The notes: a model not told the origin generated them from the letters alone. Numbered from the stretch's first letter, positions 25,017 to 34,035 are shown. The stretch is DNA of 61,952 bases from CAZJLP01 sp964546955 (GCA_964546955.1 CAZJLP010000030.1:1-61952); one strand, 5' to 3'. Program-made: numbers and translations.

Positions 25017-25253
25017 AGGGATTTGGATGTAAGGCAGTAGTAGTGGAGCATCTGGTCGAAGTGGCTCTAGCCAGGCGGCGGTTTGATTAGCAGGTCAAAT
25101 TTGATCTATTCGGTGGTTTCTGCGAGCAAGGTGATTGCACCTGCCGAGGGGCAGCTATTCCTATGCCGACGCGGTCGAAAGCTGTTGGACCTGGGTCGGC
25201 CAACACTCCTTCCCCGGCGTTTGATTTCACGCAGCGCAGGCCTAGCTTCTAGG

Positions 25254-26264
25254 ATGCGAAGCATTTTTTGGGGCATGAGTCTTCTCTTGGCGGTGGTAGC
25301 GGTCTCGAGCACGCCTACGGTGGCATCGGGCCTACGGCTCGAAGGCGTGAAATATCCATTTGCCGAACACGTGCATCGTTTCTCCAGCCAGCAACAGGAC
25401 CTCGAGATGGTGTACATGGACGTTCGACCGGAAGGCTCGGTCAAGGGCGTTGTGCTGCTCCTGCACGGCAAGAATTTCTCAGGCTCCTATTTTGGCGAGA
25501 CGGCAACCGCTCTCCGAACTGCCGGTTATCGTGTCATCGTGCCCGATCAGGTGGGATTTGGGAAATCGACAAAACCGGCGCACTATCAGTTCTCGTTCCA
25601 CCAGCTCGCAGCCACTACGCGCGAACTGCTCCGGAAGCTCGACGTGCCACGCGCTCATGTGCTCGGCCATTCCATGGGCGGGATGCTGGCGACGCGTTTC
25701 GCTCTCATGTTTCCCGAGGCCACGGCGTCGCTCACGTTGTTGAATCCGATCGGACTGGAAGATTGGAAAGCCCTGGGCGTGCCTTACACCACGGTCGATG
25801 CCGTGTACCGGGAAGAGCTGGCCAAGACGCCCGAGAAGATTCGGGCCTACCAGCGGGAGTCCTACTACGATGGCCAATGGCGAGCGGAATACGATCCATG
25901 GGTCGAGGAATTAGCCTCTTTTACGCGAAGTCCGGACTACCCGCGCATGGCTTGGAACCAGGCTTTGACGTCGGACATGATTTTTACCCAGCCGGTCGTC
26001 CATGAATTCTCGCGTTTGCGAGTTCCCACCTTGCTGATCATTGGGCAGCGCGACCGTACGGCGATCGGCCGCGCGGCCGCCCCGCCCGAGATCCGGAGCA
26101 AGCTCGGCGATTACCCCGCTCTCGGGCGAGCCGCACAGAAAACCATTCCCCAATCCGAGCTCGTCGAACTCGAGGCCGTCGGTCATCTCCCGCACATCGA
26201 GTCCTTCGAACGCTTCATTCAGCCCTACCGGGCATTTCTCGACCGTTACGGCGCTCGGCCTTGA
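25254..26264 (+). CDS. Exported alpha/beta-fold hydrolase
   Basis: A 336-residue protein with an N-terminal hydrophobic signal (residues 1-25, MRSIFWGMSLLLAVVAVSS). The nucleophile elbow is GHSMGG (Ser140), the oxyanion HG is in VVLLLHGKNFSG, an acidic residue is expected in LLIIGQRDRTA, and the catalytic His is in AVGHLPHIE. It is similar in style to secreted or periplasmic esterases and epoxide-hydrolase-like proteins; substrate unknown. The frame stays open 57 codons upstream, but the ATG at 25254 starts the signal peptide and is preferred. Confidence 0.85.
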   Translation: MRSIFWGMSLLLAVVAVSSTPTVASGLRLEGVKYPFAEHVHRFSSQQQDLEMVYMDVRPEGSVKGVVLLLHGKNFSGSYFGETATALRTAGYRVIVPDQVGFGKSTKPAHYQFSFHQLAATTRELLRKLDVPRAHVLGHSMGGMLATRFALMFPEATASLTLLNPIGLEDWKALGVPYTTVDAVYREELAKTPEKIRAYQRESYYDGQWRAEYDPWVEELASFTRSPDYPRMAWNQALTSDMIFTQPVVHEFSRLRVPTLLIIGQRDRTAIGRAAAPPEIRSKLGDYPALGRAAQKTIPQSELVELEAVGHLPHIESFERFIQPYRAFLDRYGARP

Positions 26265-26291
26265 TTGCAAGAAGCCCGAAAGGGCCGTTGA

Positions 26292-26317
26292 AATGCCGGT
26301 GGTGGACGAACCTCCGA
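26292..26317 (+). repeat. Short dispersed repeat (copy 1)
   Basis: The sequence around GTGGACGAACCTCCGAT here recurs at 32765-32790 with one or two changes, both times preceded by AATGCCG. Both copies lie outside genes. Confidence 0.5.
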
Positions 26318-26442
26318 TCCTCGCGTTCCTCTTCCTGCGCCTGAAAGCCGAAGCCGAACGGTCGGGTAAAGGGTTGTTGGTCCCAATCCCTCGGCTGTTT
26401 GCTGATTGCTAAACACACGTTCCTGCACTTCGTGTGATCGCT

Positions 26443-26868
26443 ATGTCGTCCACTCGAACACCCCGGAGCCCTTACGAAAAACTTGGCGGTCTGAATTTCC
26501 TCGGCCGAACCATCGACAAGATTCGACTTAAGAAGTCTGGGGAGCTGCGGCCGGACTTCTCCGACATGATGGGGAAGGGCTACGATGCTCGTATCATGGC
26601 GTATTTGGACTTAGATTACGCCAAGTTCACGGAGTTCGTGCTCACCGGAGCGACGGATGAGCAGTGCTGGAACTATTGCGTTCAGCGCGGGCGCAAATTG
26701 AACGAACACACGATCCTCATCTGGAACGATTTTGCCGCGAAACGCGGCTGGAGAGACTCGGCCTCGGAGTTGCTGGTAAAATTCAAGGCCGAGAGCGGCC
26801 TCTCCGGCCGGGACGATATCCAGACGCTGTTCGAGTACTGGGAAGTCGACGAAGGCCGCAAAGCGTAA
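26443..26868 (+). CDS. DUF5069 family protein
   Basis: A 141-residue protein with the DUF5069 pattern: PYEKLGGLNFLGRTIDKIRL near the start, MGKGYDARIM, then TDEQCWNYCVQRGRKLNE and WNDFAAKRGWRDSASELL. This family is common in Verrucomicrobiota and cyanobacteria and has no known function. An in-frame GTG at 26434 would add three residues; the ATG at 26443 is chosen. It stands alone downstream of the alpha/beta hydrolase, 178 bases away. Confidence 0.82.
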   Translation: MSSTRTPRSPYEKLGGLNFLGRTIDKIRLKKSGELRPDFSDMMGKGYDARIMAYLDLDYAKFTEFVLTGATDEQCWNYCVQRGRKLNEHTILIWNDFAAKRGWRDSASELLVKFKAESGLSGRDDIQTLFEYWEVDEGRKA

Positions 26869-26938
26869 GGCGGAAAAAGGGTCGAAAGGCGCGGAGGGGC
26901 GGGCGCTTCTCGTGAGGAGCTAAATAGTAGAGAGCTGG

Positions 26939-28315
26939 CTATTCGCGTGTCGCCGGCATCTCCCGAGCGCCTTGTTTCACCACCAGCGTCCGGGCAGGTC
27001 CGCCGTCAGCAGGGAGTTCGAATCTTATCTCAATGGGCGAGCGACGTGAGAAAAAGGTGTCGGGAGAGGCGGCACAGAGTCGATCCTGTGCACGACCCGT
27101 GGGCGTGGCAAAGAGCGTCGTCCCGCGCCGCTCTAGCACAAGCACCAGTTTTTCGTTCACGCGGAACGTGCCCGTGCAGCGGTCGAGTTGCTCGGCGGTG
27201 AGCTCGACTTCGGGACGCTCGCGATTGGGGATCGCTCGCTCGGGTAGTCCAGCCGCACGGCGGAAGAGGTTTTCGGTCAGCGGCGTGCCCACCGGGTTTG
27301 AGCAATTGGACAGATAAATGGCTGCAACCCCGGGCTCGCGATCAACGAAGATCGCGGCGTGAAAGCCGCCGGTCATGCCGTTGTGCCAATGCGTCGATCG
27401 TTCCCCGATCAGCATCCACCCGAGCGCCTGGCCACTGGGAGCGAGCGTCGCATTGAGATCCTGACGAGTCCAGGCGAGTTCGATCGCCTTTTGTAAAGGC
27501 GTGGCCGAGGGATGCAACATCGCGCGGGCGAAGCGCACCATGTCGGCCGTCGTCGAACGAATTCCGCCTGCTCCCGCCAACGCTTTGAAGTCCCATGGGC
27601 TCCACGGTTTTCCTGGAGACGAGAACGCTGGCGCGAAGCGGTCTCGGAGTGGCTGGTCGAGTTCGACTATGGTATCGGTCATTTCCAGCGGACCGGTGAT
27701 GCGTGTTGCAAGAAGATCCGCGTACGTCGTGCCCGCGTTTCGGGCCAGCAAAGTGCCGAGCAGCCCGACCGCCAGATTGCTGTAACCGGCTTTCGTGCCC
27801 GGTTCAAATTCGAGCTTCACGCGTCGCAACGTGGCCCACAGATCAGCGATCTCGTAGGCGGCGTAAGGGTTGGTAAAATTATCCGCAGGGATTTCAACCG
27901 GAATGGTCGGCAGACCTGAGGTGTGTGTGGCGAGCATGCGCAACGTGATCCGGTTTCCGGCTTCGTTGGGCAGCACCACCTCGCTCGGCAGCAACTGCGA
28001 AATAGGCGTGTCGAGTGTCACCTCCCCGCGGACGACCGCGTCGGCGAGCAACAAACTCGTGAAGACTTTGGTGATCGAGCCGATCTCATAGAGCGTGCGA
28101 TCATCGGGCGCTACGGGACGGCCGGGAGATAATACGCCGACATGCGCGGTGATCGCTCCCTCGGGTTGGAGGAGGCCGATCGAGACCGCTTGCAACGTCC
28201 GATTTTCGATGAGGGGAATGATATCCCTCGTGAGATCGGCCTTCTGTAAAACAGCGCCGGATGACGAAAGGATCCCGGCCATCGAGATCAAGCACAGGGA
28301 GTGGTATAGGGGCAT
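26939..28315 (-). CDS. Exported serine hydrolase of the class C beta-lactamase fold
   Basis: A 458-residue protein with a signal peptide (residues 1-22). The SxxK motif is Ser80-Ile-Thr-Lys83 (YEIGSITKVF). The second motif is YSN in GTKAGYSNLAVG, and an HNG triad motif (WHNGMTGGFHA) stands in place of KTG. This is the layout of AmpC/EstB-type esterases and peptidases, not necessarily a drug-resistance enzyme. A C-terminal beta domain (about residues 350-458) is typical of family members. The frame is open to 28396; the ATG at 28315 gives the signal peptide. A second protein of the same type is at 37718-39154. Confidence 0.87.
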   Translation of the reverse strand: MPLYHSLCLISMAGILSSSGAVLQKADLTRDIIPLIENRTLQAVSIGLLQPEGAITAHVGVLSPGRPVAPDDRTLYEIGSITKVFTSLLLADAVVRGEVTLDTPISQLLPSEVVLPNEAGNRITLRMLATHTSGLPTIPVEIPADNFTNPYAAYEIADLWATLRRVKLEFEPGTKAGYSNLAVGLLGTLLARNAGTTYADLLATRITGPLEMTDTIVELDQPLRDRFAPAFSSPGKPWSPWDFKALAGAGGIRSTTADMVRFARAMLHPSATPLQKAIELAWTRQDLNATLAPSGQALGWMLIGERSTHWHNGMTGGFHAAIFVDREPGVAAIYLSNCSNPVGTPLTENLFRRAAGLPERAIPNRERPEVELTAEQLDRCTGTFRVNEKLVLVLERRGTTLFATPTGRAQDRLCAASPDTFFSRRSPIEIRFELPADGGPARTLVVKQGAREMPATRE

Positions 28316-28352
28316 GTGTAGGGGAAATCGTGAGACAATGCTAGAGGTTGAT

Positions 28353-28967
28353 TCAATCGGTGATAACGTCGTCGAGCTCACGCCGACGCGCTTCAAGCGT
28401 GCGTTGCTCAGGCAGGAGGTAGCGGCGGTACCTCACGACCAGGCCGGCCGCCCCCAGCGTGAAGACCACTCCAAACACGAACGCCATCGACCACGCCTGA
28501 TTGCCGGGCGTTTTGCCGGTGGCCTGCAGCTGCCAGACCGCCAGCGCGGTCATCGGGAGCGTGATCGCGAAAAACCATCCGGTCAGACGGAGGTGCCGGC
28601 GTTCCGTGGCGTTGGCGATCTGTGCAGCTTTGAGCACGTCCCGAAGAGGGGAGGCGAGTTTGAGAGAGCGAGCGCTTGCGTGGATGAAGTCGCGCAAGAA
28701 ATACACCGCGACCCACCAGGGAAGGAGTAGAAGGGGAATCAGGCTCCATTGACCGGTCAACCCTGCCGTGCCGTGGCGGGTGAGCGCGACCACGGCCACG
28801 CTGCTCATGGCGGTCAAAGCGAAGAAAACCCACCCCAGCCGCAAGGCTTCCCACCGGCGGCGCTTCCGCATGCGAGCGACGAGCTGGACGGCAAGACGTT
28901 CGCCCGCGTAGGGGGCGGGCCGGTTTGCGGGCGAGTTCCATAGTTCAGTGAGCGAGTCGTGAGTCAT
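28353..28967 (-). CDS. Membrane protein paired with ECF sigma factor
   Basis: A 204-residue protein with four hydrophobic segments (about residues 43-62, 72-92, 125-145 and 160-180). Basic cytosolic stretches lie between them. Its ATG overlaps the stop of the sigma gene by 4 bases, the same arrangement as the pair at 514-1802, so it is a candidate membrane regulator of that sigma factor. No known anti-sigma motif is seen. It could also be a target or sensor gene of unknown function. Confidence 0.55.
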   Translation of the reverse strand: MTHDSLTELWNSPANRPAPYAGERLAVQLVARMRKRRRWEALRLGWVFFALTAMSSVAVVALTRHGTAGLTGQWSLIPLLLLPWWVAVYFLRDFIHASARSLKLASPLRDVLKAAQIANATERRHLRLTGWFFAITLPMTALAVWQLQATGKTPGNQAWSMAFVFGVVFTLGAAGLVVRYRRYLLPEQRTLEARRRELDDVITD

Positions 28968-29479
28968 GATGTTTCTCCTGGATTGAAGATCTCGGTGAGC
29001 CGTTTGCGCGCGCGTGTGAGGCGGGCGCCGACGTTGGATTCGGAAAGTCCGTGAACCTCTGCGATTTCGCGATAGCTGAGACCATCAAGCGATAGTAGAA
29101 CCAATGACCGGTCGATCGGTGGAAGGGCGTGTAAAGCCGTATACAGCGCCTCAAGGCGGGCCGGCGTGTCGCTTCGGCTGCGGCCGTGATCGGGTTGAAC
29201 CATCCAATCGATGTCTCCGGCTACCGACACGTGGCGTCGATGCGTGCGTTCCGCCCTATGCCAGGTCAGCGCGGCGTTGTGGGCGACGCGATAGACAAAG
29301 GTCGACGACTGGCTCTCCCCCCTAAAGGCGGGGGCGGCTCGCCACAGCTTGATCAGTACTTCTTGCATCAGGTCGCTGCGGTCCTCGCCCATGGCAAACG
29401 CCTGCACCACGTGATGGAGGATCGCGGTGTGCTCGCGCATCCAGCTCATAAACAGATCGTCCGTGGCGTCGTCCTTCAT
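28964..29479 (-). CDS. ECF-type RNA polymerase sigma factor
   Basis: A 171-residue sigma-70 family protein. Region 2 is around LMQEVLIKLWRAAPAFRG. Region 4 is around LVLLSLDGLSYREIAEVHGL, then SESNVGARLTRARKRL with its helix-turn-helix. The frame is open to 29638, but the ATG at 29479 (MKDDATDDLF) fits the usual ECF length. It is followed by a 4-base-overlapping membrane protein. It differs from the other ECF sigma in this window, so the cell has at least two distinct envelope-type signal pathways here. Confidence 0.9.
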   Translation of the reverse strand: MKDDATDDLFMSWMREHTAILHHVVQAFAMGEDRSDLMQEVLIKLWRAAPAFRGESQSSTFVYRVAHNAALTWHRAERTHRRHVSVAGDIDWMVQPDHGRSRSDTPARLEALYTALHALPPIDRSLVLLSLDGLSYREIAEVHGLSESNVGARLTRARKRLTEIFNPGETS

Positions 29480-29844
29480 TGATTGCAGAGTTAGATGCCC
29501 TTCCCAGCCCTTCCTTACAGGTCCGCAATCGATTTTTGGGTGATCGACTTTCCGCCCGCGTTGAAATCTTCCCAAACCGTTCTCATGAGGACCGGTACTC
29601 TTCCATAATGCCAGACCTTCGGTATCCATCAACCTCACGTTGGACAGGTGCTGCGATCACCAGGCCATGCCGACGGATGAGGAATGCATCGTCACTTCGC
29701 CGAGAGCCTGGCGCGGGGCCGATGCCTGTAATCTTTTTCGCGAGAGGTGTCCGTTTACACTGGGGTCGTTCGTTGAGAGGATGTACAGCACTCCGATTCT
29801 CCGCGGGGTGCCCGAACTTTAACCGATCAAATCCTCCCACGACC
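29480..29844. other. Divergent intergenic region with dispersed repeat
   Basis: These 365 bases separate the ECF sigma gene (minus) from the SRPBCC gene (plus) and should hold both promoters. The repeat CTTTTTCGCGAGAG plus GTGTCCGTTTA at 29733-29757 matches 21963-21986. No gene is convincing in between. Confidence 0.45.
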
Positions 29845-30393
29845 ATGCTCAAGAAAATCCTCCTCGGCCTCACTGCCGTCGTCGTTTTATTCCTCGCCTA
29901 TGCCGCCACGCGTCCGGCCGATTACCGGGTCGAGCGCAGCGCGACCGTTGCCGCTTCGCCGACGGCGCTCTTCGCGCAAGTCAACGATCACCACAATTTC
30001 AACGCGTGGAATCCGTTTTTGAAATTGGATCCCAATGTGAAAAACACCTACAGCGGCCCGACGAGCGGCGTTGGCGCGGTGTGTAGTTGGGACGGCAACC
30101 GTGACATCGGCGCGGGCTCGTCGACGATCATCGAAAGCAAGCCTGGCGAACTCGTGCGCATGCGAATGGACTGGAAGCGCCCGATGGAAGGCACCGCCAC
30201 CGTCGATTTCACCTTCCGTCCCGCAGGCGACAAGACCGTCGTGACCTGGGCCATGTACGGTAAAAACAATTTTATGGGCAAAGTCGTGAGCATATTCATG
30301 GACTGCGATAAGATGTGCGGGCCACCCTTCGAACAGGGGCTCGCAGAGCTCGGCAAAGTGGCGGCTGCGACAGCAGCGGTTCCCCGGACCTGA
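29845..30393 (+). CDS. SRPBCC-fold (START-like) protein with N-terminal membrane anchor
   Basis: A 182-residue protein. Residues 1-25 form a hydrophobic anchor (LGLTAVVVLFLAYAA). A polyketide-cyclase/START-like SRPBCC domain follows: VERSATVAASPTALFAQVND, then HHNFNAWNPF, GAVCSWDGNRDIGAGS and VTWAMYGKNNFMGK. This matches the family that binds hydrophobic ligands in a deep cavity. The ligand is unknown. The frame is open upstream, but the ATG at 29845 begins the anchor and is preferred. It is convergent with the modular secreted protein gene. Confidence 0.82.
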   Translation: MLKKILLGLTAVVVLFLAYAATRPADYRVERSATVAASPTALFAQVNDHHNFNAWNPFLKLDPNVKNTYSGPTSGVGAVCSWDGNRDIGAGSSTIIESKPGELVRMRMDWKRPMEGTATVDFTFRPAGDKTVVTWAMYGKNNFMGKVVSIFMDCDKMCGPPFEQGLAELGKVAAATAAVPRT

Positions 30394-30463
30394 ACAGCGT
30401 GGTCCAAGGATGCCCGCAACATTCGACCGACCTTTGGCGGACAAGCCGAGCGAGTACACCAGG

Positions 30464-30494
30464 CGGTCGCGCGCAGCAATGCGACGCGCGACCG
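30464..30494. terminator. Strong hairpin between convergent genes
   Basis: A 10-bp perfect stem, CGGTCGCGCG (30464-30473) with CGCGCGACCG (30485-30494), and an 11-base loop sits between the stops of the SRPBCC gene and the modular secreted gene. No T-run follows on either strand, so it is a possible bidirectional end of transcription rather than a clear intrinsic terminator. Confidence 0.4.
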
Positions 30495-30505
30495 GATGAG
30501 TCAGC

Positions 30506-32569
30506 TTACTGCGTAACGATTAACTTGAAGCCACCGCCCCAATCGCCGCTGGAATGGTAAGCGCCCTCCGAGTCCTGGGCGTCAGTCCAGAAATACCACT
30601 CGCCATCGGAATCGAGAGTGAATGTTAGGACCACCTCGCCCGACGAGCCCGATTGCGCAGCGAAGTTTCCACCGTTATCGAAATACCCGGTGCTCGCATT
30701 CCAAATATTGTAACGAATACCGGAAAGATTGCCGTCGGGATCGGTCGCGGCGTAACGAACCGTCACCTGAATCGACCCACCTGCCGGTCGGGTCACAACG
30801 GAGCCATAGGCATAACCGTCGACCGATATGGTGGCTGCGGGCGGACGATTTGCGGCCGGTGTACCCTCGACGACGGTGATTTTGAATCCTGAGCCCCAGT
30901 CTCCAGTGCTGTGATAGCCGCCCTGGGAGTCCACCGCGTCGGTCCAGAAATACCAATCGCCACTCGAATCCAACGTGAAGGTCTTGGCCACATCGCCGGA
31001 GGAACCCGATTGCGGTGCAAACGCGCCGCCGTTGTCGAAATATCCCGTGCTGGAATTCCAAACGTTATAACGAATGCCGGCGAGGTCACCATCGGGATCC
31101 GTTGCCGAGTAATGCACCGTAACCGCGACCGATCCTCCACTCGGACGCGTCAGCACTGAGCCATAGTTGTAGCCGTCCACGGAAATGGAAGCAGTCGGCG
31201 GACGAGCCGGGACGGCGGCTTCAACGACAGTGAGTTTGAATCCGTTTCCCCAACTTCCGGTGCTGTGGTACTCACCGGACGAATCTTCAGCGTCGGTCCA
31301 AAAGTACCAGTCGCCGCTCGTAGGCAACGAGACCGTTTGCGTGACCTCCCCGGAGGATCCGGATTGAGACACAAAGCCGCCGCCGTTGTCAAAGTAGCCT
31401 GTGCTGGCATTCCAAATGTTATAGCGAATGCCCGCGAGATTTCCGTCAGGATCCGTGGCTGAGAAGCGAACCACGGCGGTCGCCGATCCCCCATAGGGTC
31501 GCGTGACCACGGCACCGTGACCTTGGCCGTCCACGCTGATGGAAGCTGTCGGCGGTCGGTTGAAGTTTTGGTTTATGGTGATACTGGAGCTTGCGGAATC
31601 ACCAATCCAGCCACTGACATTCTGCGTGAGTGTCCACTGCTGATTGGAGGGGTAGATGTGAAAGCCGCTGGCGCCCGCGCTGACCGCGCCGTCTCCCCAA
31701 CTCAAGGTGTTGTTGGCACCGACAGACATATCGGTGGACCACCGCGCGGTGGGCGCAGAATTGCTATACGACCCGCCCACACGAAATGACGAGATCGCGC
31801 TCGTTCGTTGATCGAGAACCCATCGGCCCTGGCTGACACTGTAGCCGATACCGACGTAGCGGTCTGAAGAATCATAGAAGAACACCGTTCCATTGATGAT
31901 TTCGACCACGCCACGGCGGTTTGTGAAATTGGCGCCCCATACCCACCGCTTGCGCGTGGGATCGTAGATGGTGTATTCAACGATGCCCCGGTTGAGGTTG
32001 GATTCGAGCGCATAGCTCCAGGCGACGACTCCGTTTTTATTGGCGAAAGCAATTCCACCCCAAAACTGACTGCCGCCGGAACTGCCGGAAGCGTAGCTAT
32101 CGGTAATCCACGCGCGTGAATCCGGTTCGTAGATTGCGACGCGCACGCGACTGAAATTGACCTCGCTCACCCAATACGCACCCACGCCGTCGACGTAGGT
32201 GCTTACTCCGGTTGCGGAGGCATAGTTGTCGTTGGTTTGTTTCCACTGACCAATCGTAGGGTCGTAGGTAATAAAACCCACGTAATTGTGCTCTCCCCCG
32301 AAAGGGCTGTCGAAAACTTTCCCCCAGTACACGATGCCGTCATCAACGGCTTGGACGGAATAGCTTCCCGGGGATCCAGTGAGGGTTTGAGATTGCCCCG
32401 AAACCACTTGTCCCGTCACGGAATCGGCTATGCTATATGAGAAGAACTTATCGCTGTTTCCGACAACGGCTCCTTTTACGGGAGCGTCGTAGGCTTTGGT
32501 CGCTATGGGCAGAATTGACCCGATGAAGAAACCAGCCGTGACCTTGATGCACAGAATGACGTTTTTCAT
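30506..32569 (-). CDS. Secreted modular protein with three near-identical ~115-residue repeats
   Basis: A 687-residue protein with a signal peptide (MKNVILCIKVTAGFFIGSIL). The N-terminal half (about residues 30-335) looks like a beta-propeller-type or adhesion region with repeated tryptophan-containing strands (VYWGKVFD, GQWKQTND, RRGVVEIINGT). The C-terminal half holds three repeats of about 115 residues (coded near 31206-31560, 30850-31205 and 30509-30849), each with RPP-A-ISVDG, SATDPDGN-GIRYN-WN-STG, YFDNGG, SGSSG and WYFWTDA-DS-G-YHS. No anchor or sorting signal follows; the protein ends just after the third repeat. It is probably an extracellular binding or adhesion protein. The ATG at 32569 is chosen over the longer frame because it begins the signal peptide. 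Confidence 0.75.
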   Translation of the reverse strand: MKNVILCIKVTAGFFIGSILPIATKAYDAPVKGAVVGNSDKFFSYSIADSVTGQVVSGQSQTLTGSPGSYSVQAVDDGIVYWGKVFDSPFGGEHNYVGFITYDPTIGQWKQTNDNYASATGVSTYVDGVGAYWVSEVNFSRVRVAIYEPDSRAWITDSYASGSSGGSQFWGGIAFANKNGVVAWSYALESNLNRGIVEYTIYDPTRKRWVWGANFTNRRGVVEIINGTVFFYDSSDRYVGIGYSVSQGRWVLDQRTSAISSFRVGGSYSNSAPTARWSTDMSVGANNTLSWGDGAVSAGASGFHIYPSNQQWTLTQNVSGWIGDSASSSITINQNFNRPPTASISVDGQGHGAVVTRPYGGSATAVVRFSATDPDGNLAGIRYNIWNASTGYFDNGGGFVSQSGSSGEVTQTVSLPTSGDWYFWTDAEDSSGEYHSTGSWGNGFKLTVVEAAVPARPPTASISVDGYNYGSVLTRPSGGSVAVTVHYSATDPDGDLAGIRYNVWNSSTGYFDNGGAFAPQSGSSGDVAKTFTLDSSGDWYFWTDAVDSQGGYHSTGDWGSGFKITVVEGTPAANRPPAATISVDGYAYGSVVTRPAGGSIQVTVRYAATDPDGNLSGIRYNIWNASTGYFDNGGNFAAQSGSSGEVVLTFTLDSDGEWYFWTDAQDSEGAYHSSGDWGGGFKLIVTQ

Positions 32570-32904
32570 TTTATTTGGAGTTGCGGCGCCAGCGTGACTT
32601 CGTTGCCGACCAGTGAATTTTCCCCCGTCTGCGTCGAGATGACCGCCTGGTTGGAAGGGGAGTTCCCAGCAAGAGACTGCGAACATTGGCACAGTTTGGT
32701 ACCGGCTGGCTCGTGGTCTGGGGGAGGCGTGACTGAGCGGAGGGGGCCAAACTATGAATCTTGCAATGCCGTCGTGGACGAACCTCCGATGTACTTCGGC
32801 TGAAGCTTAGCGGCACCCTGCCTTCCCTTTGCACCCGTCATGCCCCGTGAGCCAGAGCCGCGCCGCAGATGGCTAGCTGGCTCGCCGTTCGCTAGTTCGG
32901 ACTG
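32570..32904. other. Intergenic region with a dispersed repeat copy
   Basis: This 335-base stretch upstream of the modular secreted gene should carry its promoter. It contains copy 2 (32765-32790) of the GTGGACGAACCTCCGAT repeat also present at 26292-26317. Nothing else is recognised. Confidence 0.45.
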
Positions 32905-33258
32905 TCAGCGCCGCAGAATCTTCTCCATCGACTTCCCCTTAGCCAGTTCGTCGATCAGCTTATCGAGGTAACGGATTTCCCGCATCGTTGGCTCTTCGAT
33001 GTCCTCCACGCGCACGCCGCAGATGACGCCGACGATCTGCTTTCGCGCGGGATTCATCTTCGGGGCCTTTGCAAAAAACGTTTCGAAGTCCGTCTGATCC
33101 TTCAGCTGCTTCTCCAACTGCTTGGGTGTGTAGCCCGTCAGCCAGCAGATGATGGCGTCCACCTCCGCCTTGGTGCGTCCCTTCTTCTCCGCCTTTGCGA
33201 TGTAGAGCGGATACACGTTCGCGACAGGCATGGTGAAGATGCGGGGCTTGGTGGTCAT
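32905..33258 (-). CDS. DUF2200 family protein
   Basis: A 117-residue protein that matches DUF2200 almost throughout: MPVANVYPLYIAKAEKKGRT, DAIICWLTGYTPKQLE, TDFETFFAKAP, GVICGVRVEDIEEP and MREIRYLDKLIDELAKGKSM. The usual length is about 110-120 residues; function is unknown. The ATG at 33258 (MTTKPRIF) is chosen; the frame extends further upstream into a palindromic repeat, so the longer start is unlikely. Confidence 0.88.
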   Translation of the reverse strand: MTTKPRIFTMPVANVYPLYIAKAEKKGRTKAEVDAIICWLTGYTPKQLEKQLKDQTDFETFFAKAPKMNPARKQIVGVICGVRVEDIEEPTMREIRYLDKLIDELAKGKSMEKILRR

Positions 33259-33303
33259 GGGAGGAGGGAATAACAGCTCGGATTCTTGAAAACCTTGGTT
33301 TGA

Positions 33304-33395
33304 AGGTGGAACGCGATCTCCGAGCGCGTTGTTCGACCCGGATCCACGAAAAGCCACCTGCCCAAATCAACGCGCCCGGAGGTCGCGTTCCACCT
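33304..33395. repeat. Palindromic hairpin repeat, family H1 (copy 1)
   Basis: Left arm 33304-33331 begins AGGTGGAACGCGATCTCC. The right arm 33368-33395, read on the other strand, gives the same 28 bases with two changes. The loop is about 36 bases. Related copies are at 35125-35215, 37599-37663 and 45475-45502. It lies just upstream of the DUF2200 gene. Confidence 0.75.
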
Positions 33396-33536
33396 CAATC
33401 CGCTCTAAACCGCGGTTTTTCCTGAGCTTCCTTGAGAGAAATTGCGGCTCGAGCGCCAGTCGCCTCGTGCCGATCAAGGACGACGATGTCCAATATCCGC
33501 CCGGTCATTCGTTGAAGCGGTAGAACCTCCACGAAC

Positions 33537-33944
33537 ATGAACAAACAGATATTCCTCAACCTCCCGGTGGCCGACTTGCCGAAGTCGACGGCCTTTTTCA
33601 AGGCACTTGGCTATTCACTCAATCCGGAGTTCACCGACGACACGGCAGCTTGCGTCGTCATCAGCGAGACGATCTCCGTCATGCTGTCGACGCATCCCAA
33701 GTTCCGCGAATTTACCCCCAAGGCCATTTGCGATACCAGCAAGGCGGTCGAGGTGCTGATCTCCCTCAGCTGCGAGAGCCGCCAGGAGGTGGACGATCTC
33801 GTCGCGAAGGCCATCGCGGCGGGAGGCACGAGTTACGAAAAGCCGGAGGACTTTGGCTTTATGTATATGCACAGCTTCGTCGACCTCGACGGTCATGGGT
33901 GGAATCTCATTCACATGAGCGGGCCGCCGCCGGTGTTGGCTTGA
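33537..33944 (+). CDS. VOC-family (glyoxalase/bleomycin-resistance fold) protein
   Basis: A 135-residue protein of the vicinal oxygen chelate fold: FLNLPVADLPKSTAFFKALG at the start of one beta-alpha-beta-beta-beta module and HSFVDLDGHGWNLIHMS at the end of the second. The DGH segment and a preceding MYMHSF give metal-ligand candidates. Such proteins bind metals or small molecules; the substrate is unknown. It starts at the ATG at 33537, about 140 bases after the hairpin repeat, and lies just before the flavin oxidoreductase gene. Confidence 0.87.
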   Translation: MNKQIFLNLPVADLPKSTAFFKALGYSLNPEFTDDTAACVVISETISVMLSTHPKFREFTPKAICDTSKAVEVLISLSCESRQEVDDLVAKAIAAGGTSYEKPEDFGFMYMHSFVDLDGHGWNLIHMSGPPPVLA

Positions 33945-34035
33945 GCGAGGGGCAGAGCGCTTCCTTCTGTGGACTCAAGAGGCTTTGGGGAAGACCCGCT
34001 TTGCGAATTGGTCCCCGGCGCTTACCGTTTACCGT

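Noticed and set aside
26939..28315. Acquired beta-lactamase resistance gene
   Set aside because: The motifs (SxxK, YSN, HNG) fit the large esterase/peptidase group. Nothing shows a drug substrate.
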